Below, piece by piece: positions 45,553 to 58,227 of a stretch of DNA of 64,000 nt. Made by a program: the position numbers and the translations under genes. The stretch comes from Tamarix chinensis (lineage: Eukaryota; Streptophyta; Magnoliopsida; Caryophyllales; Tamaricaceae), in the NCBI GenBank assembly GCA_030549775.1, contig CM060178.1, forward strand, positions 65,400,896-65,464,895, in the 5' to 3' direction. The notes beneath the pieces are model-generated. The model ran no database searches. It worked only from the letters and a program-made list of their open reading frames with translations, and was not told the origin of the DNA. How positions within the stretch are numbered: the stretch's first letter is position 1; each line of letters opens with the position of its first letter.

Positions 45553-46438
45553 ATAGATATCTTCAACATTTTTATTTCTTGTTATTTTTTGTATCTTATT
45601 TTCTTAAGTATACGAAATAGAAATTATGGAGGAACTAAATGAAGCCTCAACGACAGGAATGGTAATTTTTTCCATACACGATTCTTCATTTTTGAGAAGG
45701 TTATTGCTTTTCAAAAACTCTGGCTAGCAGTCTAATAAGTAATTAGCTAATTGATGAGTCACAAACAAGGGTAATTATAAGGCAAGGAACAAGAGTGTCT
45801 TCAAGGAGGAAGCCATGAGCATTAATAGTCTGATTATGATTTTTACAATAATGATAAATGTATAGTGAAAAGAGCTAGTAGTAAGGAAAGGAAAAAAAAT
45901 CGTCATACAGGTGATGACATGATCTTCAACCTTAAAAGCATCATAAGCCATGAAGGAAGATGAGATGGAGGAGTTAAGAAAATCTTGAAGGCGTCAAATG
46001 ATTATGGTTTTTTTTTTGAAACATACAATGAGAAAGGCTAACAAATAGTGTGATACGAGGGAGGGTTTAAGACCATCTTTAATGGGGAAAAATTGGGATA
46101 GATGCGAAATAGAAAATGTGGTATCAAATAATTACGAGGCATAGGCTACCATGCATACGTATGAAGGAAACTCGAGGCATTTCATAGTAGCCAACATTTA
46201 AAACTCCAAACATTAGATTTCTGGGCAAATTAATAATACAACATACCAGCTTGGTCTATTAGTACTAGATTGCATAAATGAGGATGATGAACATAAATGA
46301 GGGTGATTTCAGATATAACCGTCTTATTGATCAAAAGGAAATCAAAGATACTAGGGATGATTATTTGCAGTATATCACCGGGTAATATCGCGTGAATTAT
46401 TAAGTATGTACTCCTAGTACTACAGGTTCTTACAAAAG
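45553..46438. other. Non-coding stretch right of Copia-2
   Basis: No gene or known repeat recognised. It has ordinary AT-rich intergenic composition with scattered short open frames lacking domains. Confidence 0.5.
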
Positions 46439-46501
46439 GTCTGTTTATTTTGTTGAAAGTAAGAATGAAAGAAAATAAAATAAGGTGAAAATAAACAGAC
46501 C
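46439..46501. repeat. Small perfect inverted repeat (14-bp arms)
   Basis: GGTCTGTTTATTTT (46439-46452) pairs exactly with AAAATAAACAGACC (46488-46501) across a 35-base purine-rich loop. The arms resemble the ends of nearby MITE-like elements (GTCTGTTT), so it may be a remnant or very small MITE. Confidence 0.75.
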
Positions 46502-46871
46502 GTTTGGTTGATGAGAAAAAATTAAGGAAAATAAGAAAGAAAAAAGTTAGAAAAAATACACTACACTCATTTCCTCACAGAAGGTATAGGAAAAGGAAAG
46601 AAAATTCGGGGAAAGTTGCTCGACCATCAGATCACTTTGACTTGTTTAAAATGCGTGGTGAGGAGGAAAAATTAAATGAAGCAACCCGATGCCATATCCT
46701 GTACTGCGACATTTAGGCTGAAATATCTATTGTAGATAATCACAAGTTCATCCAACTGAAGTCTCTTTCATATCCTAGTCGTGCGTGAGCTGCCGAAGAA
46801 ATCAAGTGATTACCTAAAAAGGAAGAATTAGAGAGAGCCGGTGCAAGAGAGAGAGAGAGAGAGAGAGAGTA

Positions 46872-47424
46872 GGGCCTTGTTTAATTCGTAACTAGTAACT
46901 ATAAATTGATAACGCAAATGTTTTTTTTTTTTGAGATCTTGATATATATATTGGTGAGTGAAGTAGGATAGTTTATTTTATTTTATTTTTACTTACTCTA
47001 TCTCTTATCAGTAGAAAGTTTTAAATGTTATTAATATTTTATAGATATTTTTTTTTAAAAAATTATGATTAGTTATGCATGTAATATTTTAGAATTTTTC
47101 TAAAAAAATTTGATATTAGTATTGAGTTCATACAATTTTTATAATTTTATTATAAACTTTATGAAAATATTTATGTATCAATATAATATTTTAATTTTTA
47201 TTAAATATATAAAAATATTTAGATAATAACATTTAACTTTTCTTAGAGTTTTCTTTCTATACATCATACACTAGAAATATTTTTCAAGAATTTAACTTTC
47301 CACAAAATATTCTCTAACAACCAAACAAAGGAAATAAAATTAATTTCTTTGATTTTTTTCCTTCAATTTTCTTTCCTCTACATTTTCCTTTCCACTTATT
47401 TTTTTACAAACCAAACAGGGTCTT
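46872..47424. mobile_element. MITE-like inverted-repeat element 1
   Basis: Left end AGGGCCTTGTTTAATTCG and right end (reverse complement) AAGACCCTGTTTGGTTTG form imperfect terminal inverted repeats. The right 200 bp closely match the right part of the element at 47998-48785, so both belong to one family. Interior AT-rich, non-coding. Superfamily (hAT or Harbinger) not decided. Confidence 0.6.
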
Positions 47425-47654
47425 ATTCTTCTTGTTTATGGGCCAAAATGATCCATTGTTGGATGCTCATAATTAATGTGATCCTTAAAAGTGAACGGCA
47501 TTGGTGGATATATAATTCATGCTTATGTCAATGGGAAGGAGTAATTCATTCGACCATTGATTAATGTCTAAAGATTGGTACATGTGAATCTTCGCTGTTG
47601 CGGTAGATTCTGAAGTGATTCTTCCGAACTCCCTTTTCCTTAATCTCAGGTTGT

Positions 47655-47882
47655 ACTATAGACTTTATTTGGTTTTAAGAAAGTTTAAATAAAAGAAAAT
47701 TAAAATCAAAGTAGGTTCCTTCAAACTTTTTTTAAAGAAAATCATATAGATATATGTAGCAATTTTATTCCTTATTCTTTTTTTTTATTTCATTATCTCA
47801 TATAAACCAAATATAAAAAAATTATTTTCCTCTTAATTTTTTTTTCTTTAATATTTTCCATAAACCAAATGAGACAATAAAG
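47655..47882. mobile_element. MITE-like inverted-repeat element 2
   Basis: GACTTTATTTGGTTTTAAG at the left mirrors CATAAACCAAATGAGACAAT at the right. About 230 bp, AT-rich, no coding capacity. The ends share TTTGGTTT with its neighbours. Confidence 0.5.
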
Positions 47883-47997
47883 TAGTCGTTTTATACAATG
47901 TTGCACAGAAGAACGTACATTTTAGTGTATGCATTCTTTTTTCTTTTTTTGTTAGGAAGGAATTTTGATCCTTTTATTTTTCTTTTTTTTCTCTCTT

Positions 47998-48785
47998 TTA
48001 AAGTCTGTTTGGTTTAAGAAAAATAATGAGGAAAGGAAAAAAAATTAGAAGGAAAATATTTAGATGTTATTTGATTACTAAAAAAATTATAAAGAAATAA
48101 AATAAAGAGGAAAAGGTGGGAAATTATCATACTATATTATTTTTCTCAGCTAAACCAGGGAGCTAAGGAAAATAATAGGGTAAGAAAGAAGGAAACACAT
48201 AACAATCGTTTATTTAGGCCAGCTCAAAGGTGTGGTCCCCGCTCTTGTCAGACCAAATGATCCAAATCATGTTTTTTATACAATATAAATATGTAATCTT
48301 GAAGCTTCAGTGCGTTTCCAAAACTTTACATCATCCTTCGTACTTACGAAGAACAGAATGATAAATCAACATGCAATGAATGCATTAATTGAAAGAAAAA
48401 GTGAGTCTAATGACTTAATTGAAACTAAAAATATTAATGAATAGGTGAAAGAAAAAAGTCGACAAATGTAATATTTTAGAATAGTTCTATAAAAAAATTT
48501 GGTATAAATATTGATTTTATATAGTTTTTATAAATTATTTAGAAATTTTATGTAATTTTTTATATATCAATATAATATTTTTAATAACATTAAATGTATA
48601 ATAATATTTAAATGATAACATTTAACTTTTCTTAGAATTTTCTTTCTATATATCAAACACTAAAAATATTTTCTAAGAATTCAATTTTCTATAAAATTTT
48701 CTCCAACAACCAAACAAAGAAAAGAAAATAAATTTCTTTCATTTTTCTTTCCACTTAATTTTCTTCAAACCAAACAAACTCTTAA
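47998..48785. mobile_element. MITE-like inverted-repeat element 3
   Basis: Left end TTAAAGTCTGTTTGGTTTAA and right end (reverse complement) TTAAGAGTTTGTTTGGTTTG pair over about 25 bp. The right half matches element 1. A stretch near 48190-48420 without similarity may be a further insertion. Confidence 0.65.
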
Positions 48786-49442
48786 CGTTAGAAGATAGGC
48801 CGGGTCCTAAACCTAATGTCTTTGCCTCATGTGCTTACGCTGTGTGCTAAATGATGATGCTATCGATATACGACGATGATAATTCAGAGGCTTGTTCCAT
48901 GCTGTGAATTTTTTACGATTCAGCTTGTGTATATTTCTCCACGGTTTGGCTCTTTTTCATATGTTTCCTTGATAAATTTGACGTAGTAAATATTTTTATT
49001 GTACGAAAATGGGGGAAATGGGAAATGGGAATTTGGTGTGGTTGTTAGATCATCTAGAATTTTGGGGTTAATTTTGGTATGAATTTTTACTTATAAGCAG
49101 TTGTAATGAGAATTTAATTTTATTTTATTTTTTGTGCTTTTTTTTCAACTTAATAAATACTACATGTTATAAATGTATTGATACAAATGAGTAGAACTCA
49201 AATATTTATTTTAGAATAATTTAATTATTGAGATATAATTTGATAAATTAACATTTGATCTAAATTAATATATATATTAATATTTTTGAGAATATATTTT
49301 AATATTTATCAATTAAGTTATATAGTAAATATTTTTCATACGCTTTGAAAGGCCAGAAATGAAGAGAAGAATCAGTTGCAAGAAATGCATTATTCAATTG
49401 GAAAACTATAGGTCCTTACGTTTTTTAAAATTTTAGAAAATA

Positions 49443-49482
<40 letters not shown>

Positions 49483-50110
49483 ATTGATAAATTATAAAAC
49501 ATGATTTTTCAATCTGATAAAAAAACTTCTAAACAATCTAATTTGTTTGATTCATTGATTTAAGTCACTTAGCTAGTTAGAGGGCTGACAAATGAAAGAA
49601 GCCATTCCAAATTTTTTTAACTTTCATCTAACAGTAATTCACAAAAAAATTTAATAAATAATCCCCCACTATAAGCTTGGAAATATTGATGGGTAAAATT
49701 GATGAAAAGTTGGAAAGAGGAGAGAAGGCTAAAAAGTACAATAATTCTTTAATCTAAAATCCATACACTAAAAATTCTCTCTTGTTATGGTGATAGACTT
49801 GAAAGTTTGATTTATGAAGTTTCTTTGCATGCAAAGCTGTGGGAATTAATAAAACATGGAATCACATTTTGTCCTTGCCCCTGAATAGTCGTTGGATGAA
49901 CTTATTTATGTCTCTCGTCCCCAAGCCAAGCCAGCATTAAGAAGATTACAACGTGGGACCCGGGGAGGTTAAGTTTTTCTAAATTCTTCAATTCCTCAAT
50001 ATGTGAAAACCCCAAGAAAAATAATTTTGATTAAATGTGAATTACGGTAATGAAGTGGTCTGATTCCATGTTGAACATGATAAACTAAGTGATAGGTTAG
50101 AACAAGAATA

Positions 50111-50155
<45 letters not shown>
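48786..50155. other. AT-rich intergenic stretch upstream of the RLP gene
   Basis: No gene is seen. It contains a TA tract (about 49448-49478) and an AAT/ATT microsatellite that forms a large hairpin (about 50110-50155). Confidence 0.6.
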
Positions 50156-50314
50156 TAAGCTTTCTTTGGTTGAGAGATTTTTAGAATAAGAAAAAAAAAA
50201 CATATTACTCTGAAAAAAGATCTTATAAAATTATTTAATCTAGCAAAGCTTTATAAGTTCTTTTTAAAGTAAAATCCCTCTTGCTTGAGACCATCGCATC
50301 CGAACAAAGCCTTA
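50156..50314. mobile_element. Small MITE-like element upstream of the RLP gene
   Basis: TAAGCTTTCTTTGGTTGAGA at the left pairs imperfectly with the reverse complement of the right end, TAAGGCTTTGTTCGGATGCG. About 160 bp, non-coding, roughly 250 bp from the start codon, so it may lie in the promoter. Confidence 0.5.
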
Positions 50315-50435
50315 TACCTTCAACTAAATCCCAATATATATACTACAACTACAGGCTAATGAAGGGCGTTGGTTTCCACAAATAAGACAAAAAAAAGAGT
50401 GTAGCACTCTGCCTTCACTTCATACTCTACCTTTC

Positions 50436-50444
50436 CTATAAGTA
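50436..50444 (+). promoter_or_regulatory. Candidate TATA box of the RLP gene
   Basis: CTATAAGTA lies about 125 bp before the start codon at 50567, leaving room for a 5' leader of about 95 bases. It is the best TATA-like match close upstream. Confidence 0.4.
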
Positions 50445-50566
50445 CGCCATTTAAGAAATAGCAAGCCCATCCAAAGTAACTTGCTTATTTTTTTCTCTCC
50501 CTCTCTTAAGAATCCCTGGACAATTGTTACATACTTTGAGCTTAGCAATCTTAGGAGTTCTAAAAA

Positions 50567-52069
50567 ATGTACACCAAAAAACCAATGGCAGTATCCATCC
50601 TATTGCTACACTTATGCTTGATATTTAGTGTTCTTGTCGCTACCTCAGCAACTAAGCTTGATGAAATCAAATGCATTGAGAGGGAAGGACAGGCTCTTCT
50701 AGAATTTAAGAAAAATCTAGTCGATAAATATGGCTATCTCTCCTCATGGACGAGCCATCATGGTCAGCTTACAGATTGCTGCCTGTGGGACCATGTTCAT
50801 TGCAGCAACATCAGCCATCACATAATTGGCCTTAATCTTCGAGCACCATGTGAATCTAGCCAATTCGATGTCTATAGTTGTAAATCTATGACAGGGATTC
50901 TTAGTTCTTCATTCCTTGTGTTGGAGCATCTTGCTCATTTGGACCTCAGTGGCAATGATTTTGGAGGCAAGACAATTCCGGGTTTCATTGGTTCCCTCCA
51001 TAATTTAAGGTATCTTAATCTCTCACATTCTAAATTTAGCGGTGAAGTTCCTTACCAGCTTAAGAACCTCTCAAGCTTGCAACACCTTGATCTCAGCCAC
51101 AATTATCAACTATCCACCAAAGATCCTATGGCTTGGCTTTCTTCACTCTCTTCATTGAGGGACCTCTCTCTCGATAATGCGAACCTCTCACAAGCTACTG
51201 GTTGGGCCAATGCCATCTGTAACCTCCCTTCCTTGAGATACCTGGATCTATCAGATTCTTCTCCTCCTGATGAGACACCATCATCGCTTATTCATACAAA
51301 TATGTCCAAATTTCTAACGTACATTGATCTTTCTGGTAATTACCTCTCAGAGAAAGCATTTTATCCATGGTTGTTTAATTTTAGCTCAAGCCTTGTTGAG
51401 GTTCGTCTCGATTCTAATGACATATAAGGTCCTATACCAGAAGCATTTGGCAAATTGGTTTCTATTTCCCACCTTGATCTTTCCAGTAACGGACTGCAAG
51501 GTCCTATTTCGGACTCCATTGGTAATTTGAGTCATCTATTAGATCTTGATCTATCAATTAACCAGCTTGATGGTGAGATTCCCACTTCCTTTCAACGCTT
51601 AGGTCAGCTGCGGACACTTGATATTTCAATCAACTACCTTACTCAAGATATTCTTGGCTTGTTCAAGTCTTTGTCAGGGTGCCTAGTGAAATCATTAGAG
51701 TCTTTGTCGCTAAAACACAACTACTTAACTAGTTCACTGCCTGATTTTACACAGTTTTCTTCACTCATAGAATCAGAAAATTCTTATAACAAACTGAAGC
51801 AAAGGCTTCCCTCAACGATCCAGCAGAGTTTCCCGCTTTCTACATTGGATTTGAGTGAAAATCAGCTCACTGGGTCATTACCTGACTTGTCAATGTTCCA
51901 GTCATTAACAACTTTGAGTCTTCAAAATAACAGTTTCAATGGCATTGTTTCTGAAGGTATAAGGAAGCTTTCCATGCTTGACACGCTGGATCTTTCTGCA
52001 AATTCCTTTAAATGTAAAATCACTGAAGCTCACCTATCAAACCTTTCCTCCTTGGTCTACCTTGACTTG
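50567..52069 (+). pseudogene. LRR receptor-like protein (EIX/Cf type), N-terminal half
   Basis: The frame starts MYTKKPMAVS. Residues 7-28 are a signal peptide (ILLLHLCLIFSVLVATS). Residues 36-80 form the LRRNT cap with C36 and the CCLWDHVHCS motif. Plant extracellular LRRs follow (LxxLxxLxLSxNxxxGxIP pattern; HLDLSGNDFGGKTIPGFIGS, YLNLSHSKFSGEVP). A nonsense codon TAA at 51425-51427 (after DSNDI) replaces an expected glutamine; the same frame continues with GPIPEAFGKLVSI. At 52069, within YLDL, CACTA-C is inserted. The second half lies at 60203-61798. Members of this family sit in the plasma membrane and recognise pathogen molecules; ligand unknown here. Confidence 0.92.
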
Positions 52070-52075
52070 CACTAC

Positions 52076-52490
52076 AAGATATATAGTTAAATAGGGCAAT
52101 ATTATTTACCCTATTAGATAAAAAAATTGCCCTATTAGTCTAATAGGGGGAAAAAATTGCCCTAGTATTGCCCTATTATTTACGCTCTATTAGTGTTATA
52201 AGGGTAAAATTTTTAATTGCCCTATTTGTTTTCACTCTAATGGGGCAATTGTAATTACCCTATTTGATTATTGTCAATGGGGGCAATATTATCACCCTAT
52301 TTGAGTTAAAGCTATTACGGAAACTTTTAAAATATTGCCCTATTTGAGTTACCTATTAGAATAAAATTATTGTCCTATTTAGCTTACCTATTAAGACGAA
52401 AATATTGCCCTATTTAAGTTACCTATTAGGGCGAAAATATTACCCTATTTGAGTTAGCTGTTAAGGCAAAAATATTGCCCTATTTAATTC
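52076..52490. repeat. Left subterminal repeats of CACTA-C
   Basis: Units such as GTTACCTATTAGGGCGAAAA and ATATTGCCCTATTTGAG occur in both orientations, about ten times. Probable binding sites for a transposon protein supplied by an autonomous relative. Confidence 0.88.
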
Positions 52491-54506
52491 CTTAAACATT
52501 TTTCATATTTTATTCTAATAATTTATATACATATTATAAACTAGAGTAATAAAGTTTCATATAATCAATTTGACATGAGAAAAAAAAATTATATATTGAA
52601 CATTAAAAAATAGATATAATACATTAAGCAACAATGTATATGTATCAATAATTTTCATATAGTAATATCCAATCAAATATGGTCAAACTACAAATGTTGA
52701 CTATGGAATAATAACAAAATAAAATAACTTGGCAAATTCCTTGTTTATGATACTAGTTTCACATCTTAAAAGAAAACGAGTTGCAAATAATCCACATTGA
52801 TCAAAGCATGCGCAATCCTATAGCAACGTCATAAGTTCCAGCTTTTACTTCGGCATAACCCTTGTCTTTTGCTTGAATGTTGTCCTACTACAAAAAAAAA
52901 TATATATATATATATATATAGATGTAGTTATCGACAATAATATTGAAATATTATTGTTCTACTTATGAAAGCAAATAAACACGACATAAAAGGATATCTG
53001 TAATATTTTAGTCACGTTATTTACATGTATTCCACCGCAATTGCATATATACCTGCAAATATGTACCCATTAGTTGTGCACATAATATTTCACATACAAT
53101 ACTCTTTGTGTTAAAAAAAATTCTATTTTTTTAATTAAGATGCCAACAAAACATAGGTATATATTACACCTGAGATCAATAGTTCAATATATATAAGCAC
53201 AGGTATATATATATATATGTTACCAAAAATATTCAAATATTCTAGACAACATAAGTATTATTTACTAATATAGATGAATAAGGGTACGTACACCATTCTA
53301 AACCAAATAGTAGTATTTGAACTATCAGCTAAAGTAAACCATAAAATTATGATTTAGTTCGGATCAGTTTATGATGTAAGAAGCTAATGCTCTTGTGGAT
53401 ATGAGAAAAAAAAAGAAATTTCAAACTTAAAATATCTGGTACTAGAAGCTAATATTAATCGGTAGACCAAATCTTATCTAATTTTTTCCACTTATTTTAT
53501 CCACCTACCTTCACGGTCTAATAAACTTAAAATATCTAGCAACAATATGCAAGGCCCAGTCATCAAGAGAGAGAGAAAAAGAACAGAGAAAAACAGAAGA
53601 AGATAAATTGTCGTATACCACAAGCACCGAGGGGGGATAAAAATAAATAAAAAGAAGATATTCAGGCTTAGAAATTGAGAATTTGCTAACCAAGTCTTTG
53701 GAAGAAGGGTGCACGGATCATTTCTTCACTATATATACGTCTAACGAAAACCCAAAAAAGAAGAAAAAGAAAGCAGGACGCTCGTCAGGATGAAAAGGAG
53801 AACGCCGCCAAGCAAATTCTTTCCACTTATGTTATGGTTAAAATGTTATGGCAATTAACACTACTATTAGACTTACATTAGGCAAACGCTATAAAGAGAA
53901 ACAAAAGAACACTATTCTGAGAGCATAAACTGATAGTTCCAGATGCAAGCATAATTCTCGTGGGGAAATGCTTTCGTATCCAACTGCAAAAGTCTAACAA
54001 ACAAAAACGTAATAACATGTATTATCTAAGTAAAAGTGGTGAAGTCCTATCTTGCTTTAGAGAAAGTAGGTGGCTTTCAATTGTATTATGATGTATGATA
54101 TATCTGTTTCTTAAACATTCGAACAAAGATGTAGATATATAGTTTTCTTTGCTGTTACTCTTTTCTATGATTTTGCAACGAACAATTCTCTAACCAATCA
54201 GAGAATTTGTATGATAATTAAAAGGCAAAAATAACAGATAGCAGAGTTTCATGCAAGAGCTCTTACAATTAGAATGGTGGAAATGGAATACTTTGTCTGT
54301 GTGCACCTCCCTTACCTTTCGGCGAATACTATCCTTCAAATTCAATCCAAGCCAATAAATTTATATATGCTAATACTAGCACACTAGTAAAAAAAACAAA
54401 TACTAGCAACACAACTATGGCCTCGCCCCATATCCTGCATCATCAGCTAGTGAAATTTCCAGAAATTTACCCCTCTATACTCGGCTCTATCCTCTGAAAA
54501 ATAAAA
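52491..54506 (-). other. Interior of CACTA-C, left part, with exon-like fragments
   Basis: Mostly AT-rich. On the minus strand a T-run ending in GTAG (near 52890) precedes a short frame reading DNIQAKDKGYAEVKAGTY to IGLRML and a stop near 52808, which looks like the last exon of a gene. Another acceptor-like TTTTGCAG near 53990 precedes about 24 open codons. The protein is not recognised. These may be pieces of a captured host gene. Confidence 0.3.
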
Positions 54507-55079
54507 TGTAATACCCCGTTTTTTTTAGGGAACCCCAATTAAAATTAATAATTACGTGTGATTAGCTATAATCATTAAATTAGGAGGTTTAGTATTAAAC
54601 GTATTATCGTATTATTATTAAACGATCATTATTATTATTATTATTATTATTATTTCAATGACTTATATATAAAAATAGTCAGGCCAAAAAGTTGATAGAA
54701 ACCGATTATTTATTTTAATCCCAATTTTATCCATAAATCTTATCTGAATTATTTTATTAATAGCCGTAACCCGAAATAATTTTTTTTAAATTTATCTTCG
54801 ATTGTTTTTATTTTTTTTTTGTTTTTATTAAACCCATTCTAATCCGAATTATTTTTTCTGAATTTCATTTTTGTCAAATATCGTAATTTATTCAAACTAA
54901 ATTTAAATTAAAGAAAATATATACATATTTTATTATTATTTATTTATTTATTTTGTCTCTCCCCCTGTCTCCCTCTTTATCTGACCTTACTCAACCGTCC
55001 GTATCTCTGCATTTATATTTACTGTCACACGCCACACACACTTAACACTCTACCCCAAATAGTCCCCTTTTCCCGCAAA

Positions 55080-55740
55080 AACTTTCGGCCAAAAACAAGC
55101 CCTGTACACAAGCACGTCTCCGCACACTTACGCACCCTCCCCGACCCACTGTTCCTCCCAGCTCCCCCTTATTTTTCTCTCGGCAACCCACCCCAAGCAG
55201 CCCCTGTTATCCATTTCCCAGCCTTCTCCCGCACCTCCACTCGCAGCAATCCACCACTCCAGCCACCCAAACCCTGCAGCCCTTACTCCCCTCCCATCGT
55301 GCAGCCTCGTCCTCGATCTACACCACCTCCTCCCTTCATCCCAGCAGCCACAACCAGCAACCCCCGAGCAGTGCACGCAGACACGCAGCACCACCCCCCT
55401 TTTTGCATTTTCTTCATCCTGCGCGCCTAACCTCGCAGCCACCTCCGCCCGCAGCAACCCGTGGCTCAGCTCTGCTACCACCGCCTCTACCACCCTTTCT
55501 TTCCCTGCCTTTCCCAGCCAGCTCTCGCCCAAACCAGCCAGCAGCCCCTAGCCTAGCCTTGTTTTCCTTTGCTCCACCGTCGCCCAGCTCTTCCCCGCAG
55601 CATCAGCTCCACCACCGAACCACCCCCTTTTCCTCTTCTTTCTCCTTCTCCTGCTACCACCGAACCATCGCCCTGCAGTCGGCCCTTGCAGCCCCCCATT
55701 TGTGAACTGCTCACGCTGTGCGCATGTAGCGTGAGTGAGT
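55080..55740 (+). other. Pyrimidine-rich leader-like tract in the solo LTR
   Basis: C/T-rich with long open frames on both strands that show no domain and low-complexity proline/serine composition. They are best read as compositional. A transcribed leader is suggested by the equivalent tract in the LTR at 24956-29924. Confidence 0.5.
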
Positions 55741-56960
55741 GTGTGCTTTAAGAAAATTTTGGAATATATATTTAAGTGTAAGGGTATTTTAGTAACTTTT
55801 GAAAAATAAATCTTTTTATATTATAATTATTATTTTACTCGATAAATATTAATTCAATAATTTCGGTATTATTTTTAGGTACGAAAGATTGATTAGCGGG
55901 ATCCGATAAATTTAGTAGGATATCGCTATTTTTGCGTTTTTGCTGGAATTCAGGTAACCGTTATACTCTACTAAAATGATAAAATTGCGTGATAATACAT
56001 TAGGGTTTTTGGTGTATGAAATATGTTTATCATGATCTATTTCAATATAATTATGTGTTAATTATTATTATTATGAAAAAGGATAAAAACGGGCATGTTA
56101 TCTGATATAAAATATTTCGGGTATGAAAGTATGTCTTAAAAATAATTCTAATGACGGGAGAATGTTTGGTATGATAATTATGTATATAATTGTTAGTTTA
56201 GCATGTTTAGATATAATTGTGGAATAATTATTAGGAATGTGTGCCCTAAGGGCAATTTAGTCATTTTTGTGTAATATGATATTTATCCTGAAAATCATGT
56301 CTAACATGTATTATCTGTTGTTGATTTTATGATTATATGTTTTGTACGTTTCAAAAGTTTATGATAGAGTTTCATATGCCGAAATCTATGTAGGGGCAAA
56401 ATGGTCTTTTGACATGATTAATGATTTAAATTATATAATAAATAATTAGATTATTCATTTTAGCCTTTTCATGATAGATTAATAAATAAGATAGACTTAG
56501 TATTTAAATGGATACTAATCTGATAATTATTAGCTTCAAGGGCATTTTGGTCATTTTCGGCCTAACGCCCAAATGTGAATAATTGGATATAGGATGGCCT
56601 TAGACTTTTGGTATGTTGACCTTAGTATTGATTTTGACTTTTCTTTATACCGTTGACCGTAGGGTTGACTTGGATAATTGGAAATAAAGGGAAAATGAAT
56701 AAGTATGGAAATGAGAATAAATGTGTAATGTGTGTTATCTGTGATCACTTTATAAAAACACTAATACGTAAAGTGAAAGACCTCGAGTTTGGGAATGGTT
56801 TCTCTCTAGGGGTAGCTATCCTAGAGATGAGGTAGGAGTCCTCGATTTGTTTGGGTTTCTGGTGTGCCGGTTGTGCCCCAGTAAGGCCCTAGTCTACTCT
56901 ATAGGTGACCTACGGGCCCTATAGGGGGTATCGATACTTAAGGATTAGGTGTCCGAGGTG

Positions 56961-57090
56961 AGGAGGGTACTGTGTGCCTTGTGCATCAGTATGACCAGAG
57001 TGCTGTTATGCCTCTGGGTTGGATGGTTGGAGGGTATCGTGTTGCCTTGTGCGCCGGTATGACCGGTGTACTGTTATGTCTCCGGGTTAT
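56961..57090. repeat. Two-copy tandem repeat, about 70-75 bp unit
   Basis: Two units carry TGCCTTGTGC...GGTATGACC...GTACTGTTATG...CTCCGGGTT-type sequence side by side, within the solo LTR. Confidence 0.7.
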
Positions 57091-57234
57091 TATTGTATCC
57101 CCCTCGAGTAAATAAAAATGGAAATAATATGATTTGATTGGAAGGATTATTATTGAGTATTGGACTGGTTTGGTAGTGGCTATTGTGCCTACCTGTGGCT
57201 TAAGTAGTAGTCTGCGGGCCTACGTATGTGGGTA

Positions 57235-57485
57235 TTATGTCTGTAAGTATGCCTGTGACGTTATGTATATTATTATACTATATCTGTAAATATACTGTTG
57301 ATGTTTGTATTTTAATTTACTGTACTTGTAAGTGTACCTGTGAGATTACGGATACTATTATTCTGTGTCTGTAAGTACACAAGTGATGTTATGTATTTTA
57401 TCATATTCTACCTGTAAGCATACTTTTGATGTTGTGGATTATGTTATATCTTACCTAGGAATACAGTTGTGATGTTATAAATTTG
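57235..57485. repeat. Tandem repeat, about 58-60 bp unit, four to five copies
   Basis: Units share CTGTAAGTATRCCTGTGATGTTATG-like sequence (core CTGTAAGTA and TGATGTTATG), diverged from one another. Internal to the solo LTR. Confidence 0.75.
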
Positions 57486-58227
57486 GTTGGGAGTTACGCT
57501 GAGATATGAGTCATGCTGCTGATGTTATAATTGTTATGCTGGAGTTTAGGTTCGAGTCATTACTTCTGAGAATACCTTTGGCATGTTAGTTTGGTAAGCT
57601 GTCGGTTGTTTTAGACAAATGAAAATGAGTAGCATGTGGCTTTAATAGAATTTGATTGTCTAAATGATTATTGTATATCAATCCTCGTATGAATACTTAA
57701 ATGTCTTGTACCTGTTAATCGTATGCCTTGCATGTGTTCCATGCTAGTTTCTCATATTAGTTTGGTATAAAGGGTTATTCAGTACCGTAGTACTGACGGG
57801 TTCCGTCTCATGGTCCCCTGCCTATTCCACGGGCAGTCTCTACCTTGCAGGATCACTTTGAGGGTAGGGTCTGACGACTTCAAATAGAGGGTTGAGAGTT
57901 AGGACTATCCGGTGTTCGCCTCGACTTCTTTTGGTCCGGATATTCCTTGGACTCTTAAGTCCCCTGCTATTTCTCTTTTGTTACATTACAACTCTTGCCT
58001 GATCTTTTTGTATTTATTCGGGACAATGTAGTTTGTAATGAAATTCTATCCTGCCTTTGTTTTAATATTATTTAAGTAAAGTAATATTTTAGCCTTAGCA
58101 CTCAGTATAAGAACGGTAGAGGATGCCAGACTTATACTGAGTGTGGCGGTAACATCCATTGGTTTTGTAATTATCGCTTCCGCAAAACGAAAAATTTTAG
58201 CAGTAAAAATGGGGGTGTTACATAAAA

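Larger units (their letters stand above)
54507..58222 (+). mobile_element. Large (3.7-kb) solo LTR inserted in CACTA-C
   Basis: It begins TGTAATACCCCG and ends GGGGGTGTTACA, perfect LTR-type inverted ends, with TAAAA directly repeated on each side (54502-54506 and 58223-58227). It holds no retrotransposon genes. A pyrimidine-rich block (55080-55700) and tandem repeats are internal. The terminal block GGCGGTAACATCC ... GCTTCCGC is shared with the two other solo LTRs, inverted. Termini of this kind occur in plant Ty3/Gypsy elements with long LTRs; lineage not assigned. Confidence 0.9.

Noticed and set aside
55128..55751. Open frames on both strands in a C/T-rich block
   Set aside because: Compositional, in the leader-like part of the solo LTR; no recognisable protein.
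54507..58222. MITE or Mutator-type element with GTAACACCCC ends
   Set aside because: TG...CA ends, the 5-bp duplication TAAAA and related solo LTRs fit an LTR better.
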